The position numbers were made by a program, and so were the translations under genes. The notes beneath the pieces were generated by a model that had not been told where the DNA came from, ran no database searches, and saw only the letters and a list, made by a program, of their open reading frames with translations. From Lycorma delicatula (lineage: Eukaryota; Arthropoda; Insecta; Hemiptera; Fulgoridae), in assembly GCF_047948215.1 (NCBI RefSeq), contig NC_134458.1, forward strand, positions 84,771,260 to 84,835,259: a DNA stretch of 64,000 bases. Reading direction: 5' to 3'. Positions 40,201-55,800 of the stretch are shown in pieces; position 1 is the first letter of the stretch; each line of letters opens with the position of its first letter.

Positions 40201-43200
40201 CAACATATTATGATGTATTAGACCTTGCAATTATTTTTTAATGAAACTTAAAAGTGTAGTAAGCAGAAAAAAGGCAGTTACATGGAATTCAGCTAGGCAT
40301 GGTATCATCTACCTCTCTCACTATTTATGCCGTTTATCTAGCTATATTAAGAGCTTTCTGTCTCACTGATATAGCTGTTCATTAGTCTACTTTTTAGTTC
40401 AGAGATTAACTACTATCATTCATATCTAACAAAAATGGGCTAGGCTGTCAGATTTTTGTTTGGTACCCTGAACATGAATCATGTGACTGATATTTGAGAA
40501 ATACAAACATTCCATGAGTTTATACAAACAGATGCCGTTATCTATGCAAATTTAATGTTTTATACAAATGTGAGCGCATGCGCACAAACAAACAAACACA
40601 CACACACACACATACACACCCAGTAGCATGCAAATTTATAATACACTGGAAAGTTTTTGTTTATTTCTATACTGTGGCTACAATGCTTAACCATACCCAT
40701 TCTTTATGTTGTCTGTGTTATGTGAGGTTATTATTCTTTAATTATTTAGCAATCTTCATGTTATAAATAGTGTTATGTGAAAATTTATTTCATTTTTTAT
40801 TACAAAATCGTATTTTTGTTCTGTGAGTCTTGAATATATAATAATGTACATAACTCCAAGAAAAAGGTTTAAAATGAGAATCAGCAGCCAGAGGAACAAA
40901 TTTACAACTGTCAGATGCCAACTTCTTGCAACTGGATGCAAAGCTTGTTGGCCAGCTAAAAAGCAGCTTTTAGCACCAGCAATGTGGAAAAAGAGGCTCT
41001 TGTCGAACAAAGCACTTGCTAACTGGACCAAATAAGACTGGAAAATTTTATGTTTTTAGATGGGTCAGATTTTATGTTCAGGGGCAAAAGGTTCTTTATG
41101 TTAAAAAAGCATCAGGTGAAAATACATCACCAGCTCATATCCAACAATCAGTTAAACATTCCAGAAAAAATAATAATTTGGGGTTGTTTCATATTTGAAG
41201 GCTCTTATTCATAACTTCAAGTAGATGGTATGTAACAAAACCAGTATAATGGACCTGAGTAACGGATTCCTGCCAATTAAGAAGAAAGTAGTAGAAAACA
41301 ACAAATGAAAGGAATCCAGAAAGGGACTAAAAGGAATCCTTTTTCTATGACTAACAGATTTGTTTAACAATTTTTCTTTGTAATACTGCCTGCCGACACA
41401 CCTACAACCGATGTTGTTCAATGAAAAGGGATTACCAGACCAGGGCAGGAATCTCTGGGAAAATGTAAGGACTCAGATGATCATACTCACGCTTTAACTT
41501 GGGTCTGGTTCTGCAGTTCAATAGCATAGGAGCATAAATACTCCAGGAAAAATGAGTTACTATCAGTTTTGAAGAAGTGAGTTATATTGCCACGATTGTA
41601 AGATGGCATTATCTGTCAACTTGTAGTACTGCAGGGTGCATTCAACCTGATGTCACAACCATTCAAGTGTGGACAGTACATGAATACAGAAAGTTGTTTG
41701 ATGAGTTACCGATAGACAATTAGTGAAAGAGATAAAATATTAAACTCATTCATAAACTACAGGGTAGTTTTATTTGTGAACAGGAAAGGTATTTGCAGTG
41801 CAAGAACTTTAGTTTAATCTTATCTTCATAGTAATACAATACCAGTTGTTAAAGATGTAAATAGTAGCAGTCATTATAATGTCTTTTGTTAATGAGACTG
41901 AATTCTGGTTTTTAATATTTAACCTGTAAATAAATCTTGACCTTACTTTAAATTCTCTTTTGTATGTAACCATTGTTTATTATTATAATTATTATTGTTG
42001 TTTAATATTATTATTATAAATTTGTCTTATTTTACCTATGTTATTAAACTAATAAATTGTAATTATATAAACAATTTCAATTGTCAATCTCTCAATGTCC
42101 TGATCGAGCTGCTAACATGTGACAGTATGTTGAAAAGTGATGGATATATAAAGATTCTGAAGGAAAGGGTAGTGACATAACTTCAAAACAAATTCCCACA
42201 AGGCAACGAAGTGTTCCAACAGGATTTGGTGCCAGGCCAAAAAAGTGGAAAAGTTTTTCGAAGAACAAAACATAAAAATATTCCCAAGGTCAGGCAACTC
42301 CCCAAACTTAAACCCAATTGAAAATCTTTTGCAATAGTAAAAAAATGACTGTAAAAATAAATTGTACCACAAAAATTGACATGATTAGAGCAATAATACT
42401 GATATGGTTTCATGATGAAGAAATAAAAAAAAAATGAAGTACACTTGTTGAATTGATTCTAAATCATGTATGTGAAGTGATTAAGAATCAAGGATATATT
42501 AATTATTACATATTAAGCCAGTCTACATATTATTACTATATATTCAGAAATTGTACAGGTATGATTTTTCTTCTAAATAAAGTTACTTTTTATTAAATAA
42601 CATCCGTTTTTGGATTAATTTGCATGCTACTGTACATTTACAAATACAGGTGAACATAAATTATCCAACTCATTTTAGGGGCTAATAAAAAATTAACTAA
42701 GCAATGTAGCACATATTAATTTTTTCAAGCATTAGAGTAGGTACTAGATAGAGTTACTGATGCTCTTGAATAAATACACTGGCATGATGTAATGATATGG
42801 GATCACCAGTTTGCAATGGCTACCATGCAGGGGAAAGCAATTTGCATATTACAGTTTCATGAAAGTGGTCTGCTGTTATTACCGTTCGTACATATTTTCA
42901 TTTAGAATACGGCTGTGATCCTCCTAATAAAGACTTTATTAGACATTGGTATCAACAGTTTAAGAAACAGAAAGCGTAGTACCCAAAAAAAGGTGCTGGC
43001 AGACCTTCTGTCTCCAAGGAAGTTGTGGATCAAGGAACAAATTTTCATAGAAGCTCGGGTAAATCAACTCATTGTGCGAGTTTAGAACTGGGAATAATGC
43101 AAACAATTGTGAAGGTTCTACACAAGTGCCTAAAACTTCATTCATACAAAATTCAGTTGATGCATGCAACTGAAGATGATGGATATCCAGCACATCAACA

Positions 43201-43773
43201 ACGAAAAACATCAAATTAGTTAAGAGATGATTATGGAAATCGTCAAATCACTATCAGAGAGTCAATAAGGATTACTACCAGGTAGTTCTTTACCACTTGC
43301 ATGAAGCAATCTGAAGAAAATGTCAGATATATGGTGAAACAATTCATGGCACATCCACCAAGATGCACCTGCTCACATTTCACTGTTTGTTTGTGAATTT
43401 TTGCATTATAACTACACCATTATGATGCCTCGGCCTCCATATTCACCAGACATGGCCCACTGTGAGTTCTTCCTACTTCCCAAACTGAAAAGAACCATAA
43501 AAGGCGATGTTTTGCCAACATTGAAAAGATAAAGACAGAATCACTAAAGCAGCAAAATGCCATACAGGAAATTGAGTTCCAGAGGGACTTCAAAGATTGG
43601 AAAAAGAACTGGCACAAATATATATATTATATTGCATATTAAATATATTACATAAATATTATATATTATATCTGAAAAGGAATATTTTGAATGTAAAAAG
43701 ATTAATATTGATTAATAAATAAAAATTTTTTAAGAAAAACTAAAATTCTGTGTATTTTTTATCAAACCTTGTG

Positions 43774-43836
<63 letters not shown>

Positions 43837-46800
43837 GTTTTTTAAATAAATATAAGTTTTTATTGGTTAAGATTTTATCTTACAAAAACTATATTACTAC
43901 CAATCAGATTTTTGAAAAGTAATCCAACCAAGATGCTATTCTGTACCCACTGTCTCCAAGTAAACAATCTGACCATTAAACTACAAAATTATTTCACATG
44001 CTGAACTTAGTTCAAAAATTCTACTGTCATGTATAATAGAAGGCCACTGTACATCTACACCAGTAATTTTCAAAAAAATATTTTCATTACTTTTTGAGCA
44101 TTACGGTTCCATCTGAAGTTTCATTTGTATTTCACATAAAATGGTCATATAATTCCACTTTTTTTTTTTCAAAATTCAACAATTATTTATTTCTTCTTGA
44201 ACTTATATCTCTTCTTTCATAATAGTGTTTAGCATCACAAAGTTGTATACTGATGTTTTAAATGTGCTGGTTAGATGTGAAATGACTAAAGTTTGTAAAC
44301 TCTATTAGCTACTTTTACCTTCTAAATTGGTTAATAGTTACTATATATGGGAGTTAGTTTCATATCCTATTATTCTCAACCACTTTTTAATAGTAAATTA
44401 ACAAAATACTAAACAATATCAGAAAAACCTTACTAACAACTAAATTACTAATTACTACTCTGTGACTAGTAAACCAAATACTACAACTTTTTATTCCCTT
44501 ATATGACAGTAATTAGTTTAAAAAACCACTTGGTATTAGTACTTACTACATTTAATTCTCCCTACTTAACAGCTGTATGGTGTAATATATACTTTGAGTC
44601 TTACAGTAAATCATAACTCATTACATTAATTTTAAAATCCACCATAACAAAGCTACAGAAGATAATATTAAAACCTGAATGAGTCAGTATCATTTTAACA
44701 GCAAGTATGTTCACCAATTCTGCATATAACATGTATGCTTGTGAATGTTCAAAATTGAATTTTGATGACATTTTGATTAATACTACATAATCTCACCTAT
44801 TAATAACTACTGGATCTCCAGTTTTTGTAGATATATTTAATAAAATAATTTGTCCTTTATAACAACCAACAGCTAAAAGAAATGGTTCTGATTTAGAAAA
44901 CCTTAGAGTGGTTACAATATCATTTATTGGATAAATCTTTTCTGGTTGATCAGGATTCTTTACATTCCAGCAGCACACCAGTCCTTCCCCTTCATCTTCA
45001 TAAAAATATTTTCCATAACCAACAGCTACAATGTTCTGAAAAATATGTTATAAATATTAAAGGTGTAAAAAAATAGTGAATTATATAACAATAAGTATCA
45101 GAATATTTAACGTGAACATTACATTAAATATCAGTACATTTATTGATGAAAAAAAATTCTTTTCTGGAAATTGCAAAAGAAAGCAATGTCCATAGCCAAA
45201 TATCATAAAAAATACATGACGTTGAGATGTATTCCATACTGACAGAACACTGATTAAAAGAGTCGAGTTTCTTATAAAAGTATTTTTAAAGAAAAAGCAA
45301 GTTTTACAATGATATTATCACATAACACTAACCAAACATACAAAAAACTAAATATTTTAAAATCATAAAATTAGCTGTTACTCATATCAATAAAAAGAAA
45401 AAGAAATTCTATGAAAACTGACAAAAAAAAATTAATACTCCATTTATGAACCTTAAAAATGTGCATGAAAATTGTTGTAATTGTTTATATATCATAACAG
45501 ATATCAAATTAGACAGGAAACAACAGCTTTTAATATGGTATAAACTTTATATGCTTCTTGACTTAACATTTCATTATCTTTTTATTAAAATGAAAAATAT
45601 TATTACCAAGCATATCTCTTTACATTTTAGGCAGAGTAGAACAATTCTCAGTCATTCAAAACAGAAATTAATTCAGTGAAAGACAATTTTCATTTAGTTT
45701 CGTTTTATGTAGTTACAAAAATAAAATCTAAGGGTACTTACCCTGCAAAAAACAGATTGGAGAATTTCCTCAATAACACTGTCAGACGTGTTCCAAATTA
45801 ACATCTGGCATTTATGCATTTTGAATTTAAAACTGTTTAATTAATAAAAAAAGTCAAACTAAATCAAAAATTATACTCCAGTACTGCACTAATTTATATA
45901 AACTTTTAAATACAAGTAAGTGAGCTGCAAATTTAATATGATGGAGTAACACTAAATAAACCACTTTTGTATTAAAAAATAGATGGCACAAACATTATAG
46001 TCTTGTATAAAATATATTTTATTTCAATTTCAATCAATTAATAAAATTAAGAGGAATGAATAATTAATATTTAACACAATACAATAAAAAAAAAATTATA
46101 CCAATGTAAACAAAGAAACATGACTTCAACCACTGGCATGGCATGACAAGAAAATTTTGCATTTAATTCATGCATGATTTGACCAACGTGGATATTAAAA
46201 ATCTCCATTGAACAATATTCAATGAAATCAACAATTCAAATTAATGGGCACACAGCCATTGATGATATCAACAATCCCTACTTCTAGAATTAAATTTTTT
46301 TATTTTACCTTCATAGAAGATCTCTAACTTTGGAAATGGGAACAAAAGAATTTGCAAGTTTTTTTTAATTCTCTTTTACTTTCTTGACTGATATAGTATA
46401 TTCATATGACAAGAGGGGAATTACTGCTGTTGGTAAAAGATTTACATCCATGACTTACCGAATGTCTTAAAGTCCCTGAATTAAAAATATACTACATTTA
46501 AATTTAAAGATCAAAACACAGTTAAAAAATTATCAGTTGAAGGATGTGTGTTAGTGTCCATTTTTATTTATATCTCAACAACATCTTAACTTGCAACCAT
46601 AAAATTTGGTTGCTAGCTTGTGTACAATAGTGATAGATTTCTTTCAATTTTTGAAAACACGAGATAAGAATGTGTTATACCTTGGAAGGGATTTTACTGG
46701 AGATTTTATCTCTGCATGATTTTTAGCTAATAAAAAATTAACACTATTGTAAATGACATTGAAAAGTTTTAAAATATATTCCACACCCCTAACAAATGGC

Positions 46801-49800
46801 ATTTTTCTAACTTTACAGTTTTAACCACAACCTTTTTTATTCTTATAAATGAAACACTATAAAGACATAGCTTATAAAAAATAGTTACATAAACTATACA
46901 GTTAGTTAGTTTTCATCCTTTATCTCATGGGTAAGGGGCAAATTAATTTTTTTTTTATTCAAGCTAAAATATTGTCTTTTGAGATATATTCAGCTGCATT
47001 TATGACACACATTAGAGCAAAATACTGACAACATTTAACTACGAACTACGTCATTTAACTACATCTAAATGATCTTGTTTGAGCTCACTACTTGTTTTTG
47101 TTTTAGTTGCAATAACTAAATGTATCTTACTGAATTCACAGTATTCCAAGAAATTGATGTCACTGTCTTGTTTGAAGTTCCTTGGTAAGAAAATGTCCAT
47201 AATAATTTCATAATATAATGAAATCCTGATGGTTGAGTTATGTCACCTGAAAAAATTGTATATGTACTTAATAATTTTTTATGACAATAAATAATGTTTG
47301 TTATAATCAGTTTTTTTTTTTAAATTCTGCAATCCTTTTAAAATATAAAAATCATCATTTATTCACTTTTAAACTATATGAAAACTGATTTTATTGAGAA
47401 CCTTTCAGAGCTAGTCCAACAGCTCTATCTTCAATGGATTTATTTATATCACTGTGTACACCACGTGCTACCAGCAACTCCACTGATGAAGGAACTGCAT
47501 ACTCTGAAAATTAACTTAATAGATTAATTTAGTATATATACTTTGTTAACATACTTTTTTGATCCTGGACAAAATGGTAAATTTCATTCCTCACAACCTG
47601 ATGTTTTTGCAATATCTGGAATTACTTGAAGTAACATTAAGAAAATAATTTAGTGACGTAATCTGAATATGGAAGCCAGTAGCTGCACCTATTTTTTATA
47701 AACCAGATCTCATAGACTACCAATGTTGGATGAAGTTTCCATCTAACTAGGTAACTTTCATTTACTGTTGGTTAATGGCTTTGCCATTAATTACCTATAA
47801 TGATCGAAGAAGAGATCTATTAGATATGATGCATTCTATGCTAGACTGTTGGAAAAAATAAATTAGTAGGGTAGTCAAATTAATTTAATTATTTTTCCGG
47901 ATTATAAGAATAAAAAGACTACTTCTAGGTAAAATAAAGAACTCTGTTTCTTACCCACCTTTACTTTCACATTTATATCCAGAAAATGCTGTCTGCTCTG
48001 CAGTATAAATATTAGAAGATAATAATCGTTCTGAAATGACAGCTGCTTGTTTAAAATTTGACATCTGAAATAGTTTTACAATTTGCTCATTACAACTATG
48101 GTCCAGTGATTTTTCTTCAGGTTTTAATATGGCTAGAATGGAAAAAAAATATTACCTTTTCTTTTAAAATAAACATTTTGTCGGTGTTATATAAAGTTAA
48201 AAACCTATTACAAATTTTTCCTTAGTACAAGAGTGAGTAAACTGTATGATAATTCACAAATCTCCAAGATATATATTATAGCTTTATTTACTTGGAACCC
48301 ACAGGGAAATATGTCAATTGTTCATTAAAGAATTAATAAATTGTAGATTAGATAATGTGATAGAGGTTCAAGTAACTGATAGTATTAAAATGTAAATGAT
48401 ACAACTCAACCTCAATCAGTAGACATCCTAGTTGAAAGAGGAAGAACTTAAGCTTTATTCTATCACAGGACACAGAAGCAATGAATCAGGTTTAAAATAG
48501 TTGCTACCAGAATTACTGGCTAGATTTTCCTCACAATTAAGAGAAGTAACTGATACAAATGTAGATCACAAAATTTAGAAATTATTCACCAACAGGACTG
48601 CAAACCTGACCAAAATTCAAGACATTTTACTTCTCAGATCAAGCCAATACACAATGTGTCTGAGAAGTCTCCATACCTCACCCTGCAATTAATATATTGC
48701 TCCTGATTTGGAAGTCATCCAGTATTCGGTTCCTAAGAAATAATTTCTTTATTGTGGCTGGTTCCCTGCTCTCAAGGTCACAAAGGGCACTTGTTTGCTC
48801 TCTTGTTTCAGTTTCAAAGCCGTGGCTGATGTGAGTAGATGGAAAGAATAAAAAATGGAATAAAGAAATAAAAATGGTTAATATTTCAACTTTAAGAGAA
48901 GGATAGCACAGAAGGTGTCTGGATACAGCAAGATGGGACTCCAGCTCATTTTCCTCTTCGAGCACATGATTTCTTATATGAAAAATTTCTAGGCATTTGA
49001 TTATCCGTGGTTCACAAGCAACATCGGCTCCATTGCAATGGCCGCCACAAAGTCCCAACAAGTTTATCATACCAGACAACTTATTTTGGGGAATATTCAA
49101 GGTGTATGTATCTCAAAACTGGTGCACAACAAATGAAAAATTGCCTAACAGTGTGGAGAAAGCCTTTGAAATTATAACTTTGGAGATGCTTAGCAACATG
49201 TCAAGAAGGACACAGAGAAGCATAGCTCTGTACGTTAAGAATGATGATGCACACATATATACACTGGATAAATAATTTGAAAGTACAGATGTTGAAAATA
49301 TATATATTAAATACACAACATATATTTTTCTACGAGTATGGGAACTTCTCAGACAGAAATTACCTGTATTTTTGAACAAAATGTAGGATTTACATGTCAT
49401 AGTACATGTCCAAAATTGGTGCTTGTGAATCCATGGGAAAACTCACTGCATCCAAATCTGGCATACAAGGTACTTAACACATTATAAAGTTATATAATAA
49501 TATTATGCTGTTTATTATACAATATGAACAACCAAAGATGGTTGCAGCAATTCATATTTTATTCCTCTATACCTATTTTCTTTCTCCTATTTGTCCTTAT
49601 TTCTTTCTCAACTACTGTGTTTATACAAAACTGTGTTAAAAAGATTGCATCAGTATTCTCAGAGAAAGTTTTATTAAAATTCATATTTTGTTACAGATAC
49701 ATACAAACAGAAAAGGTTTGTAGGTCTACAGCCCAGATTACGCAAAACCTAGTTTAATAGGATCCACATTAATGAGGTTTTACTTTGGTTCTAAAAATTG

Positions 49801-52800
49801 TGAAATGTAGTCCTAATAGAATTGTAACTAATAATTTATTAATTTGCATTTAAATTTCATGGATGTGTAAGAACTAGTTTTTAACTTATCTTTATAAATA
49901 AAAGTGCAACCTGGTAATTTATACTCATCTGGAATTCTGTCAATTCCTCTCACTTCATAACTCTTTTCTAAATCTATTTTAAAATGCTGAAACCCATCAT
50001 CTGATTCACCATCTTCTGGAAAAAACAAATTAATAAATAATAAAAGCATTTTAATTAACTTGTTAAGTTTCCTTAAATGTTTTCCCTTGGGTTTTTTGTT
50101 AAGAGATATTTTTATTAATAACTTAATTAATTTAATACAATAATTCTTTTTTACTAATAGAATTTTTACCAACAGACGATTTCTGGTTAAGAAAATCAGA
50201 TGTGAAAATTTTCTTTATATGGTTTTCAGTAAAGAAATTTAACTCTCTAATTATTTGTGTTATTTAGTTCTGTATATTTCAATAGTACTGGGTTATCATA
50301 AAACATTGATAGGCATCTGAACTACAAGCTAATTAAAAAAAAAGAAAGAATGTTGAACTTAACAGTAACATGATGACACATAGTAACATGATGACACTTT
50401 CAAATAAACACAACTTTTTTCTCCAAAGGTCATTCAGAGCTGATAATCAGTACCTTCTTCAGTTGAATATCCAGCATCAAACTTGTACTAGCTAAGGTGT
50501 AGTCAAAAAGGCAATTTGAAGAAAAAATTCATTAATTTGAAAATGAATAATTTAATATTTAGTTATTTTAAAACAGAAAACATCCATATTAGAATCTATA
50601 CTTTATTTAATTAAATATTCTTAAATAATTTTTTTATAATTAATGAATTTTAATGTATGAGGCTCTGGTGGCTTGGAAAATGTTTAATTTGTTGCTAGAT
50701 GTATCTTAATTACTAACTGCGGTATCCTTCAAATAAAAATCCATTCATTTCTTTTTGCAGCAAAAATGTTTTGGAAGAAGGTTAAACGATATCAAAATGT
50801 TAGTTTGTAGTAAAATGTTCTAAGTATTTAAATTTGTTGAAATAAGAACAACTGAACAGAAGTGAGGGCAAAATGGAAAAGTTGAATATTTCAACATCAA
50901 TGATTAATTGTGTATCAGAATCCTTAAACTCCTTGTGTATAAGTATCCTTAAACTTTGAATGTCAAATGTACAGCTGATACATAACAACTATTTGCGCAT
51001 AAAGTACCATTGTTCACCTGAAACTTTTTTCAGGTTACATTTTTCTCTTTTCAGGCACCAATCAATTTTTTTTACCTTCCTGTCTATATAGAAGGGAGAG
51101 TATGGTGATTGGTCAAAATTGGGCATATCCGGTTTTCGCTGAATCTTGACAAATTGACCCCTAAGGACCCCAGAAAACTGAAAAATGGCACAGAAATTTC
51201 CCACAACAAAGCGTGCGTATGTATATATGTTGGTGTGTAAATCGCCTTATATCTCCAAAACTACTTGACCGATTTTCACCAAACTTGGCTATAATATTTC
51301 TTTAGTAGGGGCATTGATGCTACTAAATATTGAATTCAAAAGGTCAGGGGGTGGGGGATTTATGGGAGAAAACAAAATTGTCTCCAGCTTTGGCTTAATT
51401 AAGACTATAATTTTTTAATAATTTTTTTGAATATTAATAAAGTAAACAACTTGGATAAAAAACATTTTTGCTAAATTTCATCCCCAATCTTAAAATGGTT
51501 TTAATTTTGAAAAATTATAGAAGGCAGTACAAGGGGTGATTTTTCATTGCATTTTTAAAAAAAATATTTTTGTGAATAATTATAAAAAAACATCTTTTGT
51601 AAAAATTTTTTGGCTAAATTGCATCCCCTCAAAAAAAATATTTAAAGTGGCTGCTAGTACCGCCACACCCACGCGAATGAAATACAGTATGTGCACGTGC
51701 TTTAGTTAAAATCATTGAATTAAATAAACAAGAATTACTGTATTTAAATAAAATTATATATATTTTAAATTAAATTGTATGTTTGTGTGTGTAAGCCATG
51801 CATCAGAAAATAGCCACGTGACAGGAAAGTCCTACAACTGTGTCATCACCTTTTTAAACTGGTAATATGAAACTTATGTATAATTCTAAAGCGTTTATTT
51901 ATGAAATGGAAATACAGTAGGATTAATCATGTAGAATAATAAACTTAAAGGGTCATGGGTTAACGATAATCTACATCCCTTACAACCTTATGGTTCAATA
52001 ATATCTACAGCTCATAGATAGCATCTTGAAAATTAAAGGGTGTGAAAATAAAATGCCAGCAGCCAAATACACATTCAGTGAACCAATCCTTGTAGAACAC
52101 GAAGAGTATGTACACTGGATGCAGTTCACCACATGAGTTGGCAATATTTAGTAGCTAATGACCCTAGTATTCAATTAAATAAAAAACAAAAGAAAATTCA
52201 CTGCCTTTGCTTTTTCTGAATTAAAAAAAAATCAACCGTTGTTTTTTCTAGGCACAACTGCACAAAATGATCAGCGGTGCCAAGTATAACTTTTATTTCA
52301 CCAGACTTCCATAACATAACCAAAAAATTTGTTAATTACATGTATTTTTCTTTTGTTTCTTTTGGAATTAAACGTAACTGAATTGAATTCATATGCAATT
52401 ATTTTATTTTGTGAAAAACAAATGAAAAATTTGAACTTTTTTTTTCAAAAAAGTACACTGGCTAAATTTCTCTATAATATGTCATCTTAATAATATATTA
52501 ATCTAAAATCACAATTTGTTTTATCAATTCTTGATAAAACAAAAATACAGGTAATATCAACAAAAATATTTTTTTTACAAATGCTAGAATGGAACTGTGT
52601 TATCTCACTGTTTTATAGTTGACATTTCAAATACAGGAAATTGTAAGACAGTAAGCATTGAAAGGACAGACTGTCTGTTTATATTTGTTTCTTCTTTAGT
52701 CTGAGTCACCTTTTATAACAAGAAAAGAGTGTTGTAGAAAAAAGAAATTGCTTTGTTGAAAAGTATTGTTGTGAAACTGCATAAGATTGTATGCTAGGAA

Positions 52801-55800
52801 ACAAATTCAAAGAATACCACTTTAGTGACTAAAAACTGAAATTCTATTTTTCATTTAAACACATTTGTAAAACAATTTTGCAAGTTCAAAATGTCAAAAA
52901 ATATTTTAAAGCCAGATAATGTTTTGAGTAACCTTCAATTCACACCAAAACTGTAATGTACAAATTATTTTTATTTACTCCTGTGTTTTAATTGAATAAA
53001 TATAAAAAAAATATTGTGCTGCATTCAATTATTTATTATCCACTAATAAATGCCACCAGCATACACTGAAATTGTACGGAAAACTTTTTAGTTTTGGATG
53101 ATGTATGGCAACTAGTTTATTAAGGATCGTTGTTCTGGCTGCAGACAGTTAACCCTACTTCAAAATCTTCAATCCTAAGGGTTTTTTGATGTTACAATCT
53201 GGGATAATCCACGTGTTGCAAAACAATTAGGAATGGATTAAGTTTAATAACTTACTCTTTATAGTATCTATTTTACATACTGTTAATTTTATTTTTTCTT
53301 GTTATCAATTTAAGTTGATATAATTGTGAGTTAGAAAGATTATTCAAGTAGTAATTTTCATATACATGATTGTAAGGAATAAATTAATTTACCTGAATCA
53401 CATGTAGTTTGATATGTGTCATACAGATCCCACTCAGTAGCAAATAAAAACTTATCCTAGAAATCAGTAAAATAACTTTAATTAATTTTCAGAAAAGATT
53501 ATTCACATAAATCATAAAGTGTTTTTACATTAAGTAGAACTGAATAATTTAATTTTTTTATGTAATCAACAATAACTTTGATTTACAGATGCAGTAATTT
53601 CGAGTTAACGATTCTAGTGTATTTACTTTTCTTGAAAACTGTTATAAAATATCCATTATTAGCATTCAAAAGAAAAGGAAATACAAAAATAAAATTACAT
53701 GAGATAAATTATGTACACTGCATAAAAAATAATTTAAAATAATAAATGCAGAGCTTCTTCATCAACATATACAATATTGTATTACACTTATATTAATTTA
53801 GCAATATTTTTTAATGCATAAAAAATATAAATCTAACCAGACTATATGTAAAGTACATTATTACACAGAAACATAATGTCATTTTCTGCTGAAAAATGTT
53901 GTTATTAACTGCATCTACAAACACTTATCAATATAAACCAAGCTCTCAGGATATTTAATTTATAACTGATCAATTGTACAGAATATCCTCCATCAGGGTC
54001 TGGCTGAATAGCTTTTAGTTCAGTTGGATACTTCCACAAGCCACAGAGTTCTGAGCATGAATTGGAGATCTTCCTTACAAAAGCTTGTGTTTGTCCTCAT
54101 GTCGCTCTTTAATATCTAGAGTAAAATTAGTTAAAACCTAATGTGCTGCTCCCATCCTGAGTAATGATACTCTTTATCTCTTGAGGAATTAAAGGAAGTG
54201 TTTTGTTGATTTTGGCAAAATTTCATTTTGTAGACAGACACAGAATCTGTGCTAAAGTTGTAGGGACCAGTTTTAGTTACTGGTACAATACAGTTACTGG
54301 AACGACACATATGCTCCTTAGTATCTGGATTGTTTGGTGGAAACTGATCTATTTAATGACATATCTAGAAATTCTGTTTCCTCTCCAGACGCAGTACAAA
54401 TCTAACCTGAGAATGAATTGCTACCTAATAAAGCCAGGTACCTTATCCCTTAAAATACACATATACAAGGTCTGTTCAATAAATAATTCAACCTTTTTTT
54501 CTGGCTCTTATAGATTGCATCACTGCCAACAAGCATATTGTATGAATAATCCCCCACCACCCACATTAGCCTGTCCATTTTATTTTTATATAGTGTTCAT
54601 TCAAAGTAGGTGCTTTTTGGTGCTTTCAGTGATTTTTGTTATAAGTGACTTACAAGAACAAACAGTTGCAGTGAAATTTTGAGTGAACCTTGACAAAAAT
54701 TTTACCAAAGCAAATAAAATAATTCAAGAGATTTACAGGGAGGACTCTCAGTCACACACAATGCTATAAGTAGTTAAGGCATTTTAAAAGTGGTCAATAA
54801 TGTACTGAAAACGATGCTTATCCAGTAAGACCACCTGTATCAAAAGACACAGCCCAAGTAAATGATTTGGTGAAGTCAAATCAACATTTAACAGTTTATG
54901 AGATAACAGAAGAGACTGGGATTTAGGTGGACTCATTCCACAAAATTCTAATCGAAAAATTAGAAATGCAACATGTCACTGCGAAGTTCATTCTAAAAAC
55001 TTGTCACAAGAACAAAGAAATAGTTGTGCAGTTATCTGTCAAGACCTTTTGTATCAAATGCAAATGATAATGCAACCTTCTTGTTTATCATATTAAATGG
55101 TGATGAGACGTGGGTGTATAGATATGATATGAAACAAAGACTTGATCATCACAGTTGATCAAAAAATTATCACAGAGACCTAAAAAACATGCAAAAGCTG
55201 CTCAAACACACAGGTGAAGTTGATAGTCTTTTTGACATCAAAGGAATTTTTCACTATGAGTTTCTATCTCCAGGGTAGACCATCACTAACCACTATTACC
55301 TAAAAGTCATCATATGCTTTCACGAAATTATGAGGAAGAAAAGACCTGAACTTTGACTCATGGTTCCTTCATCATGACAATGGACCAGCCAATACAGCAC
55401 AGCTAATTTATGAGTTTTGTATAAAATTTTTCTCAGTATCCTACCTCAAATAAACCTCTGCTGAAATATCTTTATTTCCAGAATTAAAATTGTCATTAAA
55501 AGAACAGAAATTTGAACAATAAAATCCAGAAAAGAAAATTTGCAGAATGCTCCATCAACTACTTCAAAAAGTGAATCCCAGAACTGCTTCTTTAAGTGGA
55601 AGGTACATTGGGAAAAGTGTGTACAACAGGAAAGAGAGAACTTTGTAGGAGATTAATTATATAATACTGTAAATATTTAATAAACCTTTTTTTAGAAAGA
55701 GATTACATTATTTTTTAAATTCACCTCATATATACACTGCATGATATGATTATGACTCATTATGATATGTGATATTATTGGTTATGATTTTGATATGAGT

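Noticed and set aside
43775..43834. Replication origin or regulatory AT-rich element
   Set aside because: It is a plain TA microsatellite beside a transposon end.
45742..45819. Cassette exon of DNAI4 between exons 7 and 8
   Set aside because: The only nearby acceptor leaves the wrong phase, and exons 7 and 8 already join in frame to give the conserved WN...AVGYG motif. Kept only as a possible alternative first exon.
48678..49100. 140-codon minus-strand frame
   Set aside because: It runs antisense to the transposase fragment whose plus-strand motifs are clear. It has no motif of its own.
54203..54682. 159-codon plus-strand frame
   Set aside because: It crosses from unique intron into the left end of a mariner, so it cannot be one ancestral gene. 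No motif was seen.
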